A stretch of 64,000 nt of DNA from contig CM072889.1 of the NCBI GenBank assembly GCA_037013685.1, forward strand, positions 7,821,976-7,885,975. The letters run 5' to 3'. Every line of letters begins with the position of its first letter. Within the stretch, counting starts at the first letter, position 1. The translations under genes were made by a program, and so were the position numbers. The notes under the pieces were generated by a model. It was not told the origin of the DNA. It saw only the letters and a program-made list of their open reading frames with translations, and did not search any database. The DNA is from Acridotheres tristis. Its lineage: Eukaryota; Chordata; Aves; Passeriformes; Sturnidae. Positions 34,136 to 46,860 of the stretch are shown piece after piece.

Positions 34136-37100
34136 TCTGTGCAAGAGCAGGATAGGATTTACTGGGTGCAAGTGGCTGGCAGAACAGACTGGATTCATGA
34201 GGCACAGGGGGACATTCCTCTGAATTTCCCAGCATGAGTTTTAACCCTGAACCCAGCAGTGATACTACTTTAGTCCTTACAGCTCTCCCATTGCTGGAAG
34301 ACCTCAGAATTATGGTAATAATTAAAAGGCTTCTGACCTTGAAGTCAGTGCTGGCAGAGGTTGGGTGTCCCTCCAAAGGCTGCTGTCGGGGCCAGCTGCC
34401 TGCCATCAGCATGATGCCACTCATCCAGCCCTTAGATGGATTAACCATAAAAAATAATAATAGAAAAAGCATCTATAGCCTTCACAGGTGCAGTCCCAAG
34501 GGTGCTGGAGGTGGCGTAGGGATGCTCAGGAATGACTTCTGCTCCCATTTACAATCCGTGGGATATTTGGGTTGGTTGTTACTATCAGCAGCTGAGAAAA
34601 ATCTGCTGAATCTCACTTAAGACTTTCATTTTCATAGTTGCAGCTAATATGCACTGTATAACTCACTGAGAATATGATTAACGGAATACATACTTTGCTG
34701 CCTGACCATCAGAGCGGAACAAAAATTAAGGTGTTACCAGTGTACTCGTTTCTTGTCTCTATGACTGAATACCTGGGCTATGCTGAAGCCCACACAATGC
34801 TTAATTCTTTTACCTACCTGCCTGAAGATCTTTCTCTACTCCAAAAAGACAGTCCAGAAGAGGGACACAAATTGTTCTGCCTGCTGAAGCCCAGCAACAG
34901 TCTTGTCCTCTGGTGAAGAATACTTAAGAGGTACAAAGGTCTGCATGCAAAATCCTTTGAAATTACTGGGCTTAAAAGTTCATGAGCAGGAATTCAGTTC
35001 TTTCATCACTTTGTTATTTATGTTATATTTTCCTCACTTCATAATTTATGTTATGTGAGCATAGAGAATTGTGTTTAAAAACATCTTAAACACCAAAAAT
35101 CAAATAAATGTAACCCAAGAAGGAAAGATCACAGCATTCAGCTGAGGCTGAATCATGTCCCTTTTCTCTTTCCCAGTTGCATTTTTAAATCACCAACAAA
35201 ATACTAGGCTATTCATTAGTCAGATGGCTTCTCTTTTTCTAGGAAGGCAATACAGGAAAACAAGATGTTTCTTCCTTTTCCAAATTACAGAAGAAAAACA
35301 TGCTGTCTTTATACAAGCTGGCTAGTAAAGTTTTGAAAGGCTGCTACTGCTCAAAAAGGGTACTCCTAGCTTTGGCTGTATATATATATATATGTATATA
35401 TGTTTTATGTCCATTACCATTTAAACATACAAGTGCAATACACATTTCAAAATAAAATGCACATCAAAGAACAATTTCCTGCCCATTGTGGAGGGTCTCT
35501 GAAGATAATGAAATAAACCCACTTGCAATTGTTGTTCTGCAGCAAGTGCTGGTACATTTTTTAAGCTACTGACAAGCCTGTTAAATAACTGGCCATCTTT
35601 TAAGCTCAGGCACCCTGGAGTGTAGGAGGTGAATAAATCTCAGGGGGGATTTAACACAGTTATGTAAAATAATCTGAAGCCATCCTGGTTGCTCCAGAGA
35701 GATTATAATTAAGCATGAGATTGTTTTTTAAATGTCTGTTATCATCAGTTGATTCTTCTTTGCAACATAGCAAAACAAAAATCTTTTTCCCATTTGTTTG
35801 AGAAGTGGTTTCTGTTCCTCTCCTGAAGAGGAAGATGATTCGGATATGTTGCTGAATGTTCTACTGTCAGTCTTAGTAGTTATGTCACAGAATATCCTTT
35901 GAATAGTAATTTTTAACCTCTGATTAATTTTCAATTCCGTTTGAGCAGAGAAGCACCATCATACTGGGCTAGATGCAGAAGAGTCTCAGCACTCACTAAC
36001 CAGTGTCATTCTCTGTAAGGGCTTGCAAGCAAAATCCTCAGGGCTGGTGTTCAGCCTTGCCAGACAGGAGCTTGTCAGCTGCTTAGCTTACGATTGGGGG
36101 AACAGATTTTTTTCCATAGGAGCCTATGACAAGTAGATTTTCCAGCAATCCTCTGGTATCCTAATATGTACCTAGTATATACACACAGAGCAACCTGTGT
36201 ACCCTCATGTGCTATGTCCCTGTGCAGGGTGAGGATGGAACCCCTGGACCTTGTGTATTTTGTTACCTTCTGGTTTAACCCACTTCTCTCCTGTGTCCTC
36301 TCACTATGTGTCTTCTGCCTCCTTGTTCACATTACCCTGTCCCCACATCACAAGTTTTTTTTTAATATCCTGAATAAAATAGCTTTTAATTAATTAATTT
36401 AATTAATTTTCATTAACCTGGACATGTCATAATTTAAAGAGAAAATCCATCTCCATGTCCATGCCAGCTGGCTGGGCTGTGAGTTTGGCTATCTGTGTCA
36501 TTGTATCAGCTGCCACCTGTGCCACACATCTGAGAAGGAAACCCTCAGCTTGTGTTTGATAAGCTCTTGTATCAAGGCAGATAAGCCACTGTACTGATGA
36601 CAGTCTCCCACAGCTGCACGGCTTAACCCCAGTGGCCAGAGTGGAGGGAGAATTGTGGAAATTATTAACTGGTACACAGTTTTTTTAATGATGCTGTAAT
36701 TTTTCTATTTCACTATAACTAAAGCATAACTTCTCACAGATGACTGCGTTTAGGGCTGTTTGGGTACCCTGCAGTATGTTCACATATTTTCCACTGTGTG
36801 AAATGAAAAGGAGGAAATGAATGTGATGCTTGTAGTAGGTGTCTGTCTTGCTTGTGGATGATTGGATGATCTAGATTTCTGCACAGCTCCTTCTCTGTTA
36901 CATGAGGCTTTCAGATTTCACTATTGATTACAGTCCTTTGCTTTTCTAATTAAAAGAATTCCCAAGTCTAACCATTGACTTGGACGGTAAATTGCTGGGT
37001 TATTAAAGATAAGAGGCTTTAGTCAGAAAATATTGTACCCTCTCTCACAAAAGAGGTCAGTGTAACTTGAGCAAAAGAGTGTCCTAAAAATCACAAAACA

Positions 37101-39224
37101 AGCAAAGGAAACAAGAAAGTAGGAGCAAGGCAAATGCTGCTTATGTAATCACAGCAAAGCAAGTAGGACAGGAGAGCAGGCAGCTCAGCTTTCGCCTGCC
37201 TGCTGCTTAGGGCAAGACACGACTGCATGTGTGGCTGGTGTTCCTTCTACAAAAGGCGGCTGATTTTACCCAGAGAGCCTTCATGGCTAAACAGAGAGTA
37301 CTTGCCCAAGGTGAAGGAACAGTGATGGGAAAGTGTCTCTTTTTGGACAAATTTTCACAAGGCCTTAGTGTACAGCTGCTTGTGGTAGGTCCAAAGGGTT
37401 TTGAAGGTACATTTCAACCTCTTCTGTAAAATACTACTTCTCAGCTCTTCACGCACCTCCCCAGAATATTACAACAGCACAACCATTTCCAGAAAACAGA
37501 ATTTCCTGCAATGAGGTTGAAGTCACCGGGCAGCCTCTCATATTTTGTCAAAAAAACTGCTATGGCAACAGAAGTTGCATGCAATGTTCATGCCTCTGAG
37601 TCAAAGTCTTTGAAGGAGCCTTTCTCCCTCCACCTTTTTCTAGAAACAAGTTAGCACAATTAACTGGGAGTAAGCACTGAGTTCTTAAATAGTTCAGTTT
37701 GGTTGAGATGAGTCGTGCCCTGAGGAGCCTGAATTCCTTGATGAAATGCATGATTACCCTTGCTGGAAGTTATTCACACCTCTGGGCATAGGTCTTGTAT
37801 GTGGCTCTCAGTGTGTTGTGATAGTTACAGGACTTGCAACATTTTGTTTGTATACTCATATCCATCATCTGGGGACATGAAATTCCTGCCAATAAAGGTC
37901 AATAGACAGGTATTTGCTGCTGGGCAAATAGAAGTGTGTGCAGTCAGCAATGATGATTCTAAGACCCAGCCTTGGCACTGGGGGTGTGATCTGTAGCTCT
38001 GCTTGGTCTCAGGCACATGGAGACACTGGGCTCTTTTGATGCTGAACAAACACAGAAGAGAGCAGCAGGCAGGACCCACAGGAGTGTCGAGTGTTAGATG
38101 GTGCTGGAGGCAGTGGTGGATGGGAGTGGCAATGGGAGAAGAGCAGGATGACCAGGAGATGTTGCCAGGATGGCTCTAAAGGGTGTCTGAGCTTTTGTGG
38201 TGCAGCTGCTTCTGATATACTCTTTCACAGTGACAGCAGGGTTGCAAACAGTAAGGTTTTAGTAAACACACACCCATACAAGTAAGAACCACATGTGATT
38301 TTGGTCCTGCTCTCTTCACATCATTAACTGGTCTTTCTTCCCATTTTCCACCTCAAATTTTTCAATTTCCCTATGCTTTTAGAGAGCTTTACCTTACATC
38401 AGGTGATTTTTGCCCCTTTATTATATAAATTTTACCTTTATCTCCAGTCCTGAAATATTTATAGCTCAATGGCACACATAACCATTTGGCATACAGTAAT
38501 TTCTCTTTGAATACTTTCCACATACCTCCTGTGTGCTTTTCCACCTGCATGTCCTTATCCCAAAGGATGCCTTTATTCCTCCTTTATACTTCTGGTATCT
38601 CTATTGTTTTTTTCATGTCTTTCTTCTTGATGGGTAGGGTGTTATAGCACATCACAGAACTTGAAAAAAAATTTCCCTTCAGACTCTTTCATTGAACCAA
38701 ATCTTACTCATCTGATATGCACAGAGACTGAAATTCAGTCCTGAGTAAAAAAGCAACCTAGCTGCTGCTGAGAACCTATTTTTGAAGAATTTTTGTGACA
38801 AAGGCCTCAGGTTGACCTCCACACAGGGAGTAACTTTACCCACAAGAGTCCCATTGGCCGCAGAACTGTTGTCACCTTGAGGGTTGTAATTGTACTTCGA
38901 TTTTCTTGTTGGCCTTTTCTTTCCTATGGTATTTTAGCACCAAAGCAGAAAAATTAATTAATTTTTTTTTCAACGTTGACAATTTTTTTCTGATGAGAAA
39001 GCAAGTATAATGGTGATTCAAATTTTGCAGGTTTTTTTTCCTGTTTTTATTTAGCCCTGTAAGGTAATACATAGGGAATAGCTGCCTATGGCAAGCACGT
39101 GGGTGTGGGCTGATAGAGAATCATTCATCAAAAGACACAGATGGGAAGGCAGGCTCACAGGATTGAAAGTAGTGACTGTGGCTGAGACTTTAAGAGTCAC
39201 AGGTAAATAGTCACAGTGTGTTAG
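34136..39224. other. Intergenic or intronic stretch, no gene recognised
   Basis: It holds a (TA)n microsatellite at about 35379-35401 and a TTAATTAA-rich patch at about 36386-36410. An AATAAA near 36373 follows a T run but no transcript can be traced. No exon with clear splice sites or known similarity was seen. Confidence 0.4.
35379..35401. repeat. (TA)n microsatellite
   Basis: A short alternating T/A run interrupted by one G. Confidence 0.85.
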
Positions 39225-40796
39225 TGTTCTGGTTTTGCACATGTGACATTTAATGAGGAGGGAAGGAGATGCCCATGGAAATAATTTTTTTAAACAAAGC
39301 TGCTGAAAGTTTCCTCTATGTCTGACAAAAACAAATTAGGGATTAATTTTTAGAATTGATAACCTATTAAACCACTGAGAAGGCTGAACATGCCTCTGTG
39401 AATAAGCATTTTTAAATGAACAAAGCCCAGGAGAGATCTCTTTCCCTTCCGGTCTGAGCCAGGTAACACTGGCCTCGGCCCCTCCACGCAGCCCGGGCTG
39501 GGCCTGGCTGGGCCCAGGCCAGGCCGGGAGGGGAGGCCCTTTGGCTGCTGAGATCCTGGCTGCTTCTCCCTCCCCCCAGCGTGGCCAGACTGGCCCGAGG
39601 TGGCTTGGTAGGAATGCTGCCACTGCTAACATTCCCCAGGAGCAGCTCTGGGTGGCTGGGTGTGCCCTCCATCCTTTCTGTCACTGACTGTGCAGCCTTG
39701 GGGAGGGGGGCTAGGCTGGGCTCCCTGTGGAATGGAATGCAGCCAGAGCAACACACCACTGTTTCTGGCTGGGCCTCTGCTAAGATCCTAGTCTCCCCCA
39801 GCATGGCTGCTGAAGATTTCTCCATCATAAACAGCTCCTGGAAGCAACCTGGCAGGAATAACCATCAGCAGGCCCAGACAAGATATTAACTCTTTCATTG
39901 CCCAGATGAGACTTGCAGATACTTTGTTCTCTCTTGAGTGAAAGAAAAAGACAGAGGTGGGGACTCACACAGAAAACAGCATAGAGACACAGAAGTCAGA
40001 CAAGAAGGAGGAGTCAGGTCCCAGATGAGGCAAGAAGAAGAGTCGTGGACTGAAATTTCTCTTTTAAGCTGTGGAGAAGATAAATCAGATACTCTTGTTT
40101 CCCTGTAACTCATAGAAATGCATTTTGAGGTGGATGAAGCATTCACATTGAGGCCATGAGCAAAGGCATTTGTGTTAAAGTAAGGAGATGTTAAAGCAGC
40201 TGTGATCCCCTGAGAAATTTGAACAGAGAGGAGAGATGAAGATCCCTGTTGCCCCCCAGAGAAGAAAAAAGATGTCTGTTTTCAAAAGATGAAGAGAGCC
40301 CTTGCTTGAATTGCTAATTCTTAAACTGATGTGCCACGTAAGTTGACATGGTCCTCAATAACAGCTTTGAGAAAACTGTTACGTGAGGAAGGGACTTTTA
40401 CATAGTGATCATATTTCTATTCTCCCGGGCAGCTGATCACTGTGGCATTGAGGCCACAAGAGAATTGTTTCTTGTGGGGACGTCTCCATAGACTGAAGAG
40501 AGATACTCCTCTCCCTAAGTAAATTGGAGAAGATTATTTTAGAGATGGTAAACTGACTGTTTCTGCATCTTGTCAGTGTAAAAGAAGAGAGATCTTGATG
40601 GAGGAGAAGTGTTCTGAAAGTTTTATTCTAATTCTTTTTTTTTTCCTTTTAGTTTCTGTTAATAAAGTTCTTCTTTATACCCTTAAAAGTTTAAGCCTAT
40701 TTTGCCTTCCTCCTAATCCTATCTCACAGCAAGAAATGAGTAAATCATTCTAGTAAGTGCACCGGAGATTTGGCCAGCGCTAAACCCACCACAATT
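39225..40796 (+). mobile_element. Long solo LTR, about 1570 bp, related to 32302-34135
   Basis: It starts TGTTCTGG and ends near CCACCACA (40793). AATAAA is at 40661-40666. It parallels the 32302-34135 copy through the U3 (CCTATTAAACCACT and ATGCCTCTGTGAA blocks at 39360-39400), the GC-rich centre (39480-39620) and the R-U5. The hexamer TGTTAG occurs at 39219-39224 just outside the left edge and at 40797-40802, three bases past the last CA, so it may be the target duplication if the 3' end has changed. The first 30 bases do not match the other copy's start. Confidence 0.78.
40661..40666 (+). promoter_or_regulatory. AATAAA polyadenylation signal
   Basis: Same relative position as in the related LTR at 32302-34135. 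Confidence 0.62.
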
Positions 40797-43700
40797 TGTT
40801 AGAAGGACTACAGTCAGGGATATTAAGTGATATTACTTCTGTTCATACAAGCCTTCCTTTAATTTGAGAAGGATGACGAAAGTCTGCAGAGGAATAAGAA
40901 TGACAGAAGGACTGGAAAATATAATAAGTTGATAAAGTGTCCACAACTTCCACCAGCTGCTCTTGCTAAAGAAAAGGCTTAGACCTGATTTGACTGCAGT
41001 CTGGCAAGTGCTAATATTGCCTACAAGGAACATTTCTGAGTAGGGAGTCCTCCTATTTAGCCTTATAAAGGCATTATAAGAGCATCTGGAAGTTGGAGTT
41101 CTCAAATCAATTCAATTTGCACAGATCATTGTGACTCATCAGAGTTCAGATCCTCCCATGCAGGGCAGTTCCAAGTGCAGGCAGACTTTTTAATGTGCTA
41201 GTGACCATCTCAAATGTGCTCCAGCCAGGGACACTGGCAGTACCTCCTCGGGTACCTCCAGATAAGGACAACGTAGAGTGGCCAGCAGTCATGAGCCACA
41301 CAAGTGTATCTAATGCTCTGTCTGTGCTCAAGCACTAGTTCAGAGAGGTGTTACTGCAAACATTGTATGTGCTGCATCAATGCCTCGAGCCCTGATGAGA
41401 TGGCCAAGATAGGTTTAGCTTATAAGAGCAATAGTCTCTTTATAAAGAAACACTACAAGAAATGTAACACTCCTTGGCCTTATTTTTCAAAGATAAAGAG
41501 TGCCAAGAATGTGTTGAAATTTCCTTAGCATTTCTGAAAATCAAGCCATAATTAATTAACCCCTGCATGCCATTGGGGTTAATTATTTTTTTCCACTTAA
41601 TTTAAAAGATGAAAAGAGAAACTTTGGACTTTTCAAAACTTCGCAGCAAGTTTGTGGTCAGAACTTGGAAGATCCTGAATTATCACCCCATCACTATTTT
41701 TTCCCCTTTCTAATTGAATGAGCTTTTGCCATCACCAACACAACCTATTGTATAGCATAGACCATATAAACTGCAGGACAAACTTCAGGAATACCTCTGA
41801 CTGCATTCCTATTCAGAGCTAGGATATGCCAGCTAGGAGCACATCCTGCCTTTAATTACACTCAAGAGGTCTTGGTGATTTGGTGTCCTACATCAGTATT
41901 AGGAAGCTTCGGCATTGAATTGCTATAAATCAGGAGCTTTGCTGCTCTCACAACAAGCCCAGTGGGAGCCTGACTTTCTCAAAGAGCTTAATTAAAGAGT
42001 GCTTATTGTCAGCTCACCCCTGCAGCCCATTAGAGCTCTGGAGAGATTTCTGTTCTCCAACATCATTGTGAAAAGTGGGACAGTCCTTCCTTCTGAGGAA
42101 GCTTTGTGTTCATAATCATCTCCTCACATGTCAATACAGTCCTGGCGATCTTAGTCATATTGCAATTAGTTGGTGATTGGTGTGGACAGGGGATATCTGA
42201 ATAACTGTTTATGGACATCCTATTGGCCAGACAGTTATTCAACAGAGTCATAATTTTCCTCCTAGCTAGTACTTTCTCTGGCTATATCTCAGTATGCTTG
42301 AAAAGACAAAAGTAACATGTGACATTTCCAAAAAGCAACAATTTTCTTTTTTTGGAAGCGTGTACAACCCTGCCCCCTGAAGGAGGCAGCCCCTTGTGAC
42401 TTACAGAGAGAACCCAAGTTTCCCTGTCATTAAGACCCTTCAAAACATTACTTACTTTTAGCTTGAAATCCATGTCATGGTAGAGTTGCACTGTACTTAA
42501 ATGAATTATTCACACTGTAACCTCTGCTGCTTGGTAGACCCAGCTTCAGTTTTTTCTGTGCATAGGACTAGTGTACTTGGGCCCCCATCAGTCTCATCCA
42601 CCTTCAACAGGCTATTTGTATATGCTTTATTACTGAAAAAACACCTGCTACATCAGGATGGGCAGCTGCACAGTCAAGGGAGCAGGTGGGAAGAGAGGGG
42701 TTGTGTTACACCACACATGGTGTAAGGCCTCTTGTGGGTCAGTTGCTTCCTGGGCTTGTCCCACCCACTTCCCAAGCTGAAGCCATCAGGCACAGTCATC
42801 ACCATGTGTGCCCTAGGAGTACTGAGAAAGAGTTTTTAAATTTGATTCAGAATGGACACTTGCCCCCGTTGCACAGGCACAAACAGCCACCTCCCTGCAT
42901 GCTAGACTTGGGCAGTGTTGAAGCCAGGCAATCCAGGAATTGCACAACTTCCAGCTCTGCTGGCTAACCCACATCCCAAAGGAGCTGAGAGGGCAGATGA
43001 TTCAGGTTTGTCCATTACTAAGTATTATTTTCCAATGCATTTTTTGAGCCATCCTACCTCTAAATTTAAGCCCAAAGAGGTCAGAGATATTTGAAGGCTT
43101 CAAAAGAAATTTTGGACAGCAAAATATGAGAGAAAAATCTCATGGATCTAGACTTTGTTAGTCGTTCTTAGAACTTTCACATCCTTCATGATTGCAGCTA
43201 CAAACAGATCTAGTATTAATTAAACCGTGGCCAGCTAAATGTGCCAATAAGATTAAGGAGCAAAGTGTAGGTTCTCATCCTGCCAGTGGCTATTCCCAGT
43301 GCAAAACTGACTCTAACAGAGCCATCTGAGAGATGAGAAGCTTTTTTGCAGTGATACCACAAGGAAAAGACTCCTCTGACTTGTGTTCCTTGTTATTACA
43401 GTAGTGTTTCAAACTTGCTGAGTTCTTGTGTCCTTCACTCTGTGCTAAGCAATCCCTAAATTGTTTTCATTATATTGTGTCATCGTTGTCTTCCTGCTGT
43501 CTGCTTCCCCACTCAGGAAGTGTTTGCAGAATCCTCATGGAGGACAGGAGGTTATCATAGAAAATAAGTGTCCTTGGGAAGGAAGTTTTACCTGTCAGTA
43601 AGTGATATATTGTAATATGTAAAGCTGTCAGCCACTTGCTTATGGCTCATGGCTCATGTGGTGGTTTGTCCACAGTCCCTCACCCTGCTGTTTCATCATG

Positions 43701-44627
43701 ATGTCTTCTGTGCAGATATAGATATGTCCAAACACAAACTCTTCAACTAACTTTTGGCACAGGTAAACCACTGTAAACCCCACCTGCATGCCATGCCTGA
43801 AATGCCTGCAAAAACAAGTGACTTTCTGGCATGAAGCAAACCCTTTCCTTCCCTGACACTCCACATAGAGCAGATGCTATGCCACAGGCTCAGGCTTCAG
43901 GTGGCAGCTGCAGTGAGCCAGGTTTGGGAACCAGCTGAGGTGATGGAGCAAGGGAAGTGTCACCCCTGGGCAGGGACATCTGCCTGTGGCAGAAACAGGG
44001 CCTGAGAAGGGACGTCCAGGGAGGCAGGATTTCCCCATGCAGCATAATAATTTTTCTCAGTGGAACTGGGGAGCAAGTTTGACTCATCAGACACAGGGAG
44101 ATGGAGACTCCCAGAGCCCTGGCAAAGGGAAAGAAAATACAGCTCCAGTCCTCCTGGTGTGAAAGTGGCCTGGTTTTGCAAAAGAGGTGAGCTCCTGGCT
44201 TTGGAGAAGGGATGTTAAGCAGCAGAAGTTCCTGAGCTGGGTCTGGTGGAGTATCCTCTGGGATGGTACCCAGTGACTGAAGGGAGCAACTTCTGAGCAA
44301 CGCATGTAATGGGTGACGAAAATATAATTGCCAGCTCATTTGGGCATAATAATATATTTAGATAAAGAGCCAGCCAAACCGAGCCAACCCATTTTATCAG
44401 GCCAAGCCTCACCCTATTCTCTGTTATGAGAGGAAAGGATGTTCACTTGCTTAATTTTTAAATGTTCAGTGGTGCTTATTCTGTGCCCAATCCTACAATT
44501 CTGATTTGCCATAGCACTGCCTGCTCCATGGTATTTTTGTATTGGGTCCATTAATTTTATTCTGTAATGGAGCAACCAAGTAACTAGAAAATATGTGATC
44601 TGTTCTGAATATATGCTATGCTGCCCT
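40797..44627. other. Intergenic or intronic stretch, no gene recognised
   Basis: No exon or repeat family could be supported. A 149-codon frame on the minus strand (43890-44339) lacks any recognisable domain. Confidence 0.4.
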
Positions 44628-44781
44628 GAGAGGTTATGGAGTCTCTTTCTCTGATATTCAAAACCCTCCTGGATGCGACCCTGTGCAAACTGCTCTGGGT
44701 GAACCTGCTTTAGCAGGGAAGTTGGACTCCATGATCTCCAAAGGTCCCTTCCTCCCCAGCCATTCCGTGATTCTGTGATTT
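44628..44781 (+). mobile_element. CR1 LINE 3' fragment
   Basis: A clear CR1 end: a GGAGTCTC...GATATTCAAAACC block, a CTGGATGCGACCCTGTGCAA block, a GCAGGGAAGTTGGACT block, a TGATCTCCAAAGGTCCC block, and a final ATTCCGTGATTCTGTGATT octamer tail. Confidence 0.92.
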
Positions 44782-46537
44782 ACTCTGTTCTTGTATCCTC
44801 TGCGCTTTGTCATTTTCATCAGATGAATTTAGGACTCAGCTTGTGCTTTTGGAGAAGGATAGGGATAGGCTGCTCAAGGCTGCCTACGTTAGACTTCTCG
44901 AACTAGGCCAGTTGTATCCCATATTGAAGGATATTGATTAATTTTGATGGTGCCTGAAATATGTTCCTGCATTAGCAATGATCTACATACTATGGAAATT
45001 TGTGGTGCTGTAGCAACACCTAGAAGTGTGTTCTTAATAAAAACCCTTCATTTGGCATGGTGGTAACAGCAGGCAGCAATAGTGTGGTACATGGGAAGCT
45101 ATGTAAGGAGCTGTTGGGCACACAGCAATGTCCTGGCAGCACTGATGGTAACACTCTGCATGAGTTTTTCTACTGGTATGAGCCTTGGGGGCCTCTCCCT
45201 TCCCTCCTTAGGATGAGTCTTCTAAAATCTCCAGAGATCTTTCTTGTATTTCAATTTTTCCCACATTTGCCTACTTCCTTCAAATGAATCAATCAACCCT
45301 CTGAAGTTTTATGTATCATTTTCACTGAAAATTAACACCTGATAATTTTCACTGAAAATTCTACCAGATAACTAACTGAAGAAGTTTTAAACTCCTGGAG
45401 TTTAGCGGTTCCTTCCCCCAAAAAGCGTTAACACTGAAAGCTCTGCTTGATTTATTAACCATCAAACCAGAAATTAAGATCTTAAAGTTTGAGTACACAA
45501 CATGTCACAGTACTTCCTATGAATGCACACTCAAAGCTATGCCTTCATCCCCACTTTAACCAGATAATCTATGATAGTAGGTAGAATAAAATTTTCCTCC
45601 TTATTTAGTAAAATAATAATGGCAAGGAAAATGTATTTTGCATTATCACTTCTCAGTCTGAAACACTTCTAGGCTAAATATATTAATCTAAGATATGTGC
45701 TTTGGGCATCTGTTTTCAAGTTATATTCTCCCTGCAAGCAGCACAGAAGATGCTGTTCTTTGCCATCACTGTGTGCAGCATAGGTAGATGTAAGAAGAGA
45801 ATTCTGCCTGAAGATTTCTGTTCTCTTTTTGTTCAGTCGGTAGATATAGTTCTACTGACTTCCATTTTAAATTGCACATAAAATGCAGTCATATACCTGG
45901 CTAAAAACCTTGGTTATACCTTCCAAGCTAATCTTAAAATACAACTCAGGCCCAAAAAATAAAATCCAGTGCTCCAACATGCAGGGGAGCCTAAGACAGT
46001 CTTCACAGTACACAGGTTAGCTCTGCCAGAAGAGAATTGATATTCAAAAATGCTTATTTTCCTTTAAAATTTGGCCATTGTATGTTTTATGAGGACACAG
46101 AAGCGAAGGTCCCTTCTATACCATTCTGAGAGGATTTTAAGAAAATGCAATTAAGTTCTCTCCCCCCCAGCCTTCATGAAAGAAGAGACACCTCACCTCT
46201 GGGAAGTGTAAGCAATACCAGTCTTGTAGTAAAAAATCCTGCCTGGTTGTTCAGCCTTATATTTGCAAGTGTCAGACTTAGGCAAAGTTCATCTTTACTG
46301 GGCCATAGTGCATATTATTCTAAAACACTATCCAAGGCAACTCTTCTCAGCTTTAGAGGTCATGTTGAAATGAACCACCATGACGAGGCTGAGTGCCACC
46401 CAGGCAGTTTTGTTCTGTGAAAAATTCCATATTTGTTTCTAGCACTTGCATCTAGGCTCTTGTTTGTTAGGTCAAGCAAAATGCTGATTTGCTTGCACTC
46501 ATCTGAATGAGGAAAGGTCACAATACAGAGACATTAA
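44782..46537. other. Intergenic or intronic stretch with a small palindromic duplication
   Basis: AT-rich; no gene recognised. The 27-bp tandem duplication at 45318-45370 is listed separately. Confidence 0.4.
45318..45370. repeat. 27-bp tandem duplication carrying a 15-bp palindrome
   Basis: Copies at 45318-45344 and 45345-45370 each begin with ATTTTCACTGAAAAT, a perfect palindrome about a central C. Confidence 0.9.
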
Positions 46538-46860
46538 GTCATAGGATCATTGAATCATGGAATAGTTTGTGTTGGAGAAGACTTTTAAAGGTTATCTCAT
46601 CCAACCTACTTGTCCTGAGTAGGGACATCTCCAGCTAGATCAGTTTGCTCAGAGCCCTGTCCAACCTGACCTTGAATGTTCTTGGGGACAGGGCATTCAC
46701 TACCTCTCTGGGAAACCTGTCAGTGTTTCACTGCCTTTTTTGTAATAAAAATTGTAGTCTAAATCAACACTTTTTTAGTTTAAAGCCCGTATGCCTTGTT
46801 TCATCACAACAGGCCCTGCTAAAAGGGCTATCCCTTTGTACCTGTGAACAGCAGAAAAGC
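46538..46860 (-). mobile_element. CR1 LINE, 5'-truncated, reverse strand
   Basis: It starts with TCATAGGATCATTGAATCAT, the reverse of the CR1 octamer tail, then follows the usual reverse order: AGACTTTTAAAGGTTATCTC, CATCCAACCT, CTCAGAGCCCTGTCCAACCT, CTTGAATGTTC, then a TTTAAAGCCCGTATGCCTTG block near 46780. Similarity fades around 46860. Confidence 0.9.

Noticed and set aside
32300..34140. TCTGT as a target-site duplication of the long LTR
   Set aside because: It would cut into the TGTAGTG end that pairs perfectly with CACTACA, so it is probably chance.
36366..36380. AATAAA after a T run as the 3' end of a host gene
   Set aside because: No exon, splice acceptor or coding similarity was found upstream, and isolated AATAAA is common in AT-rich DNA.
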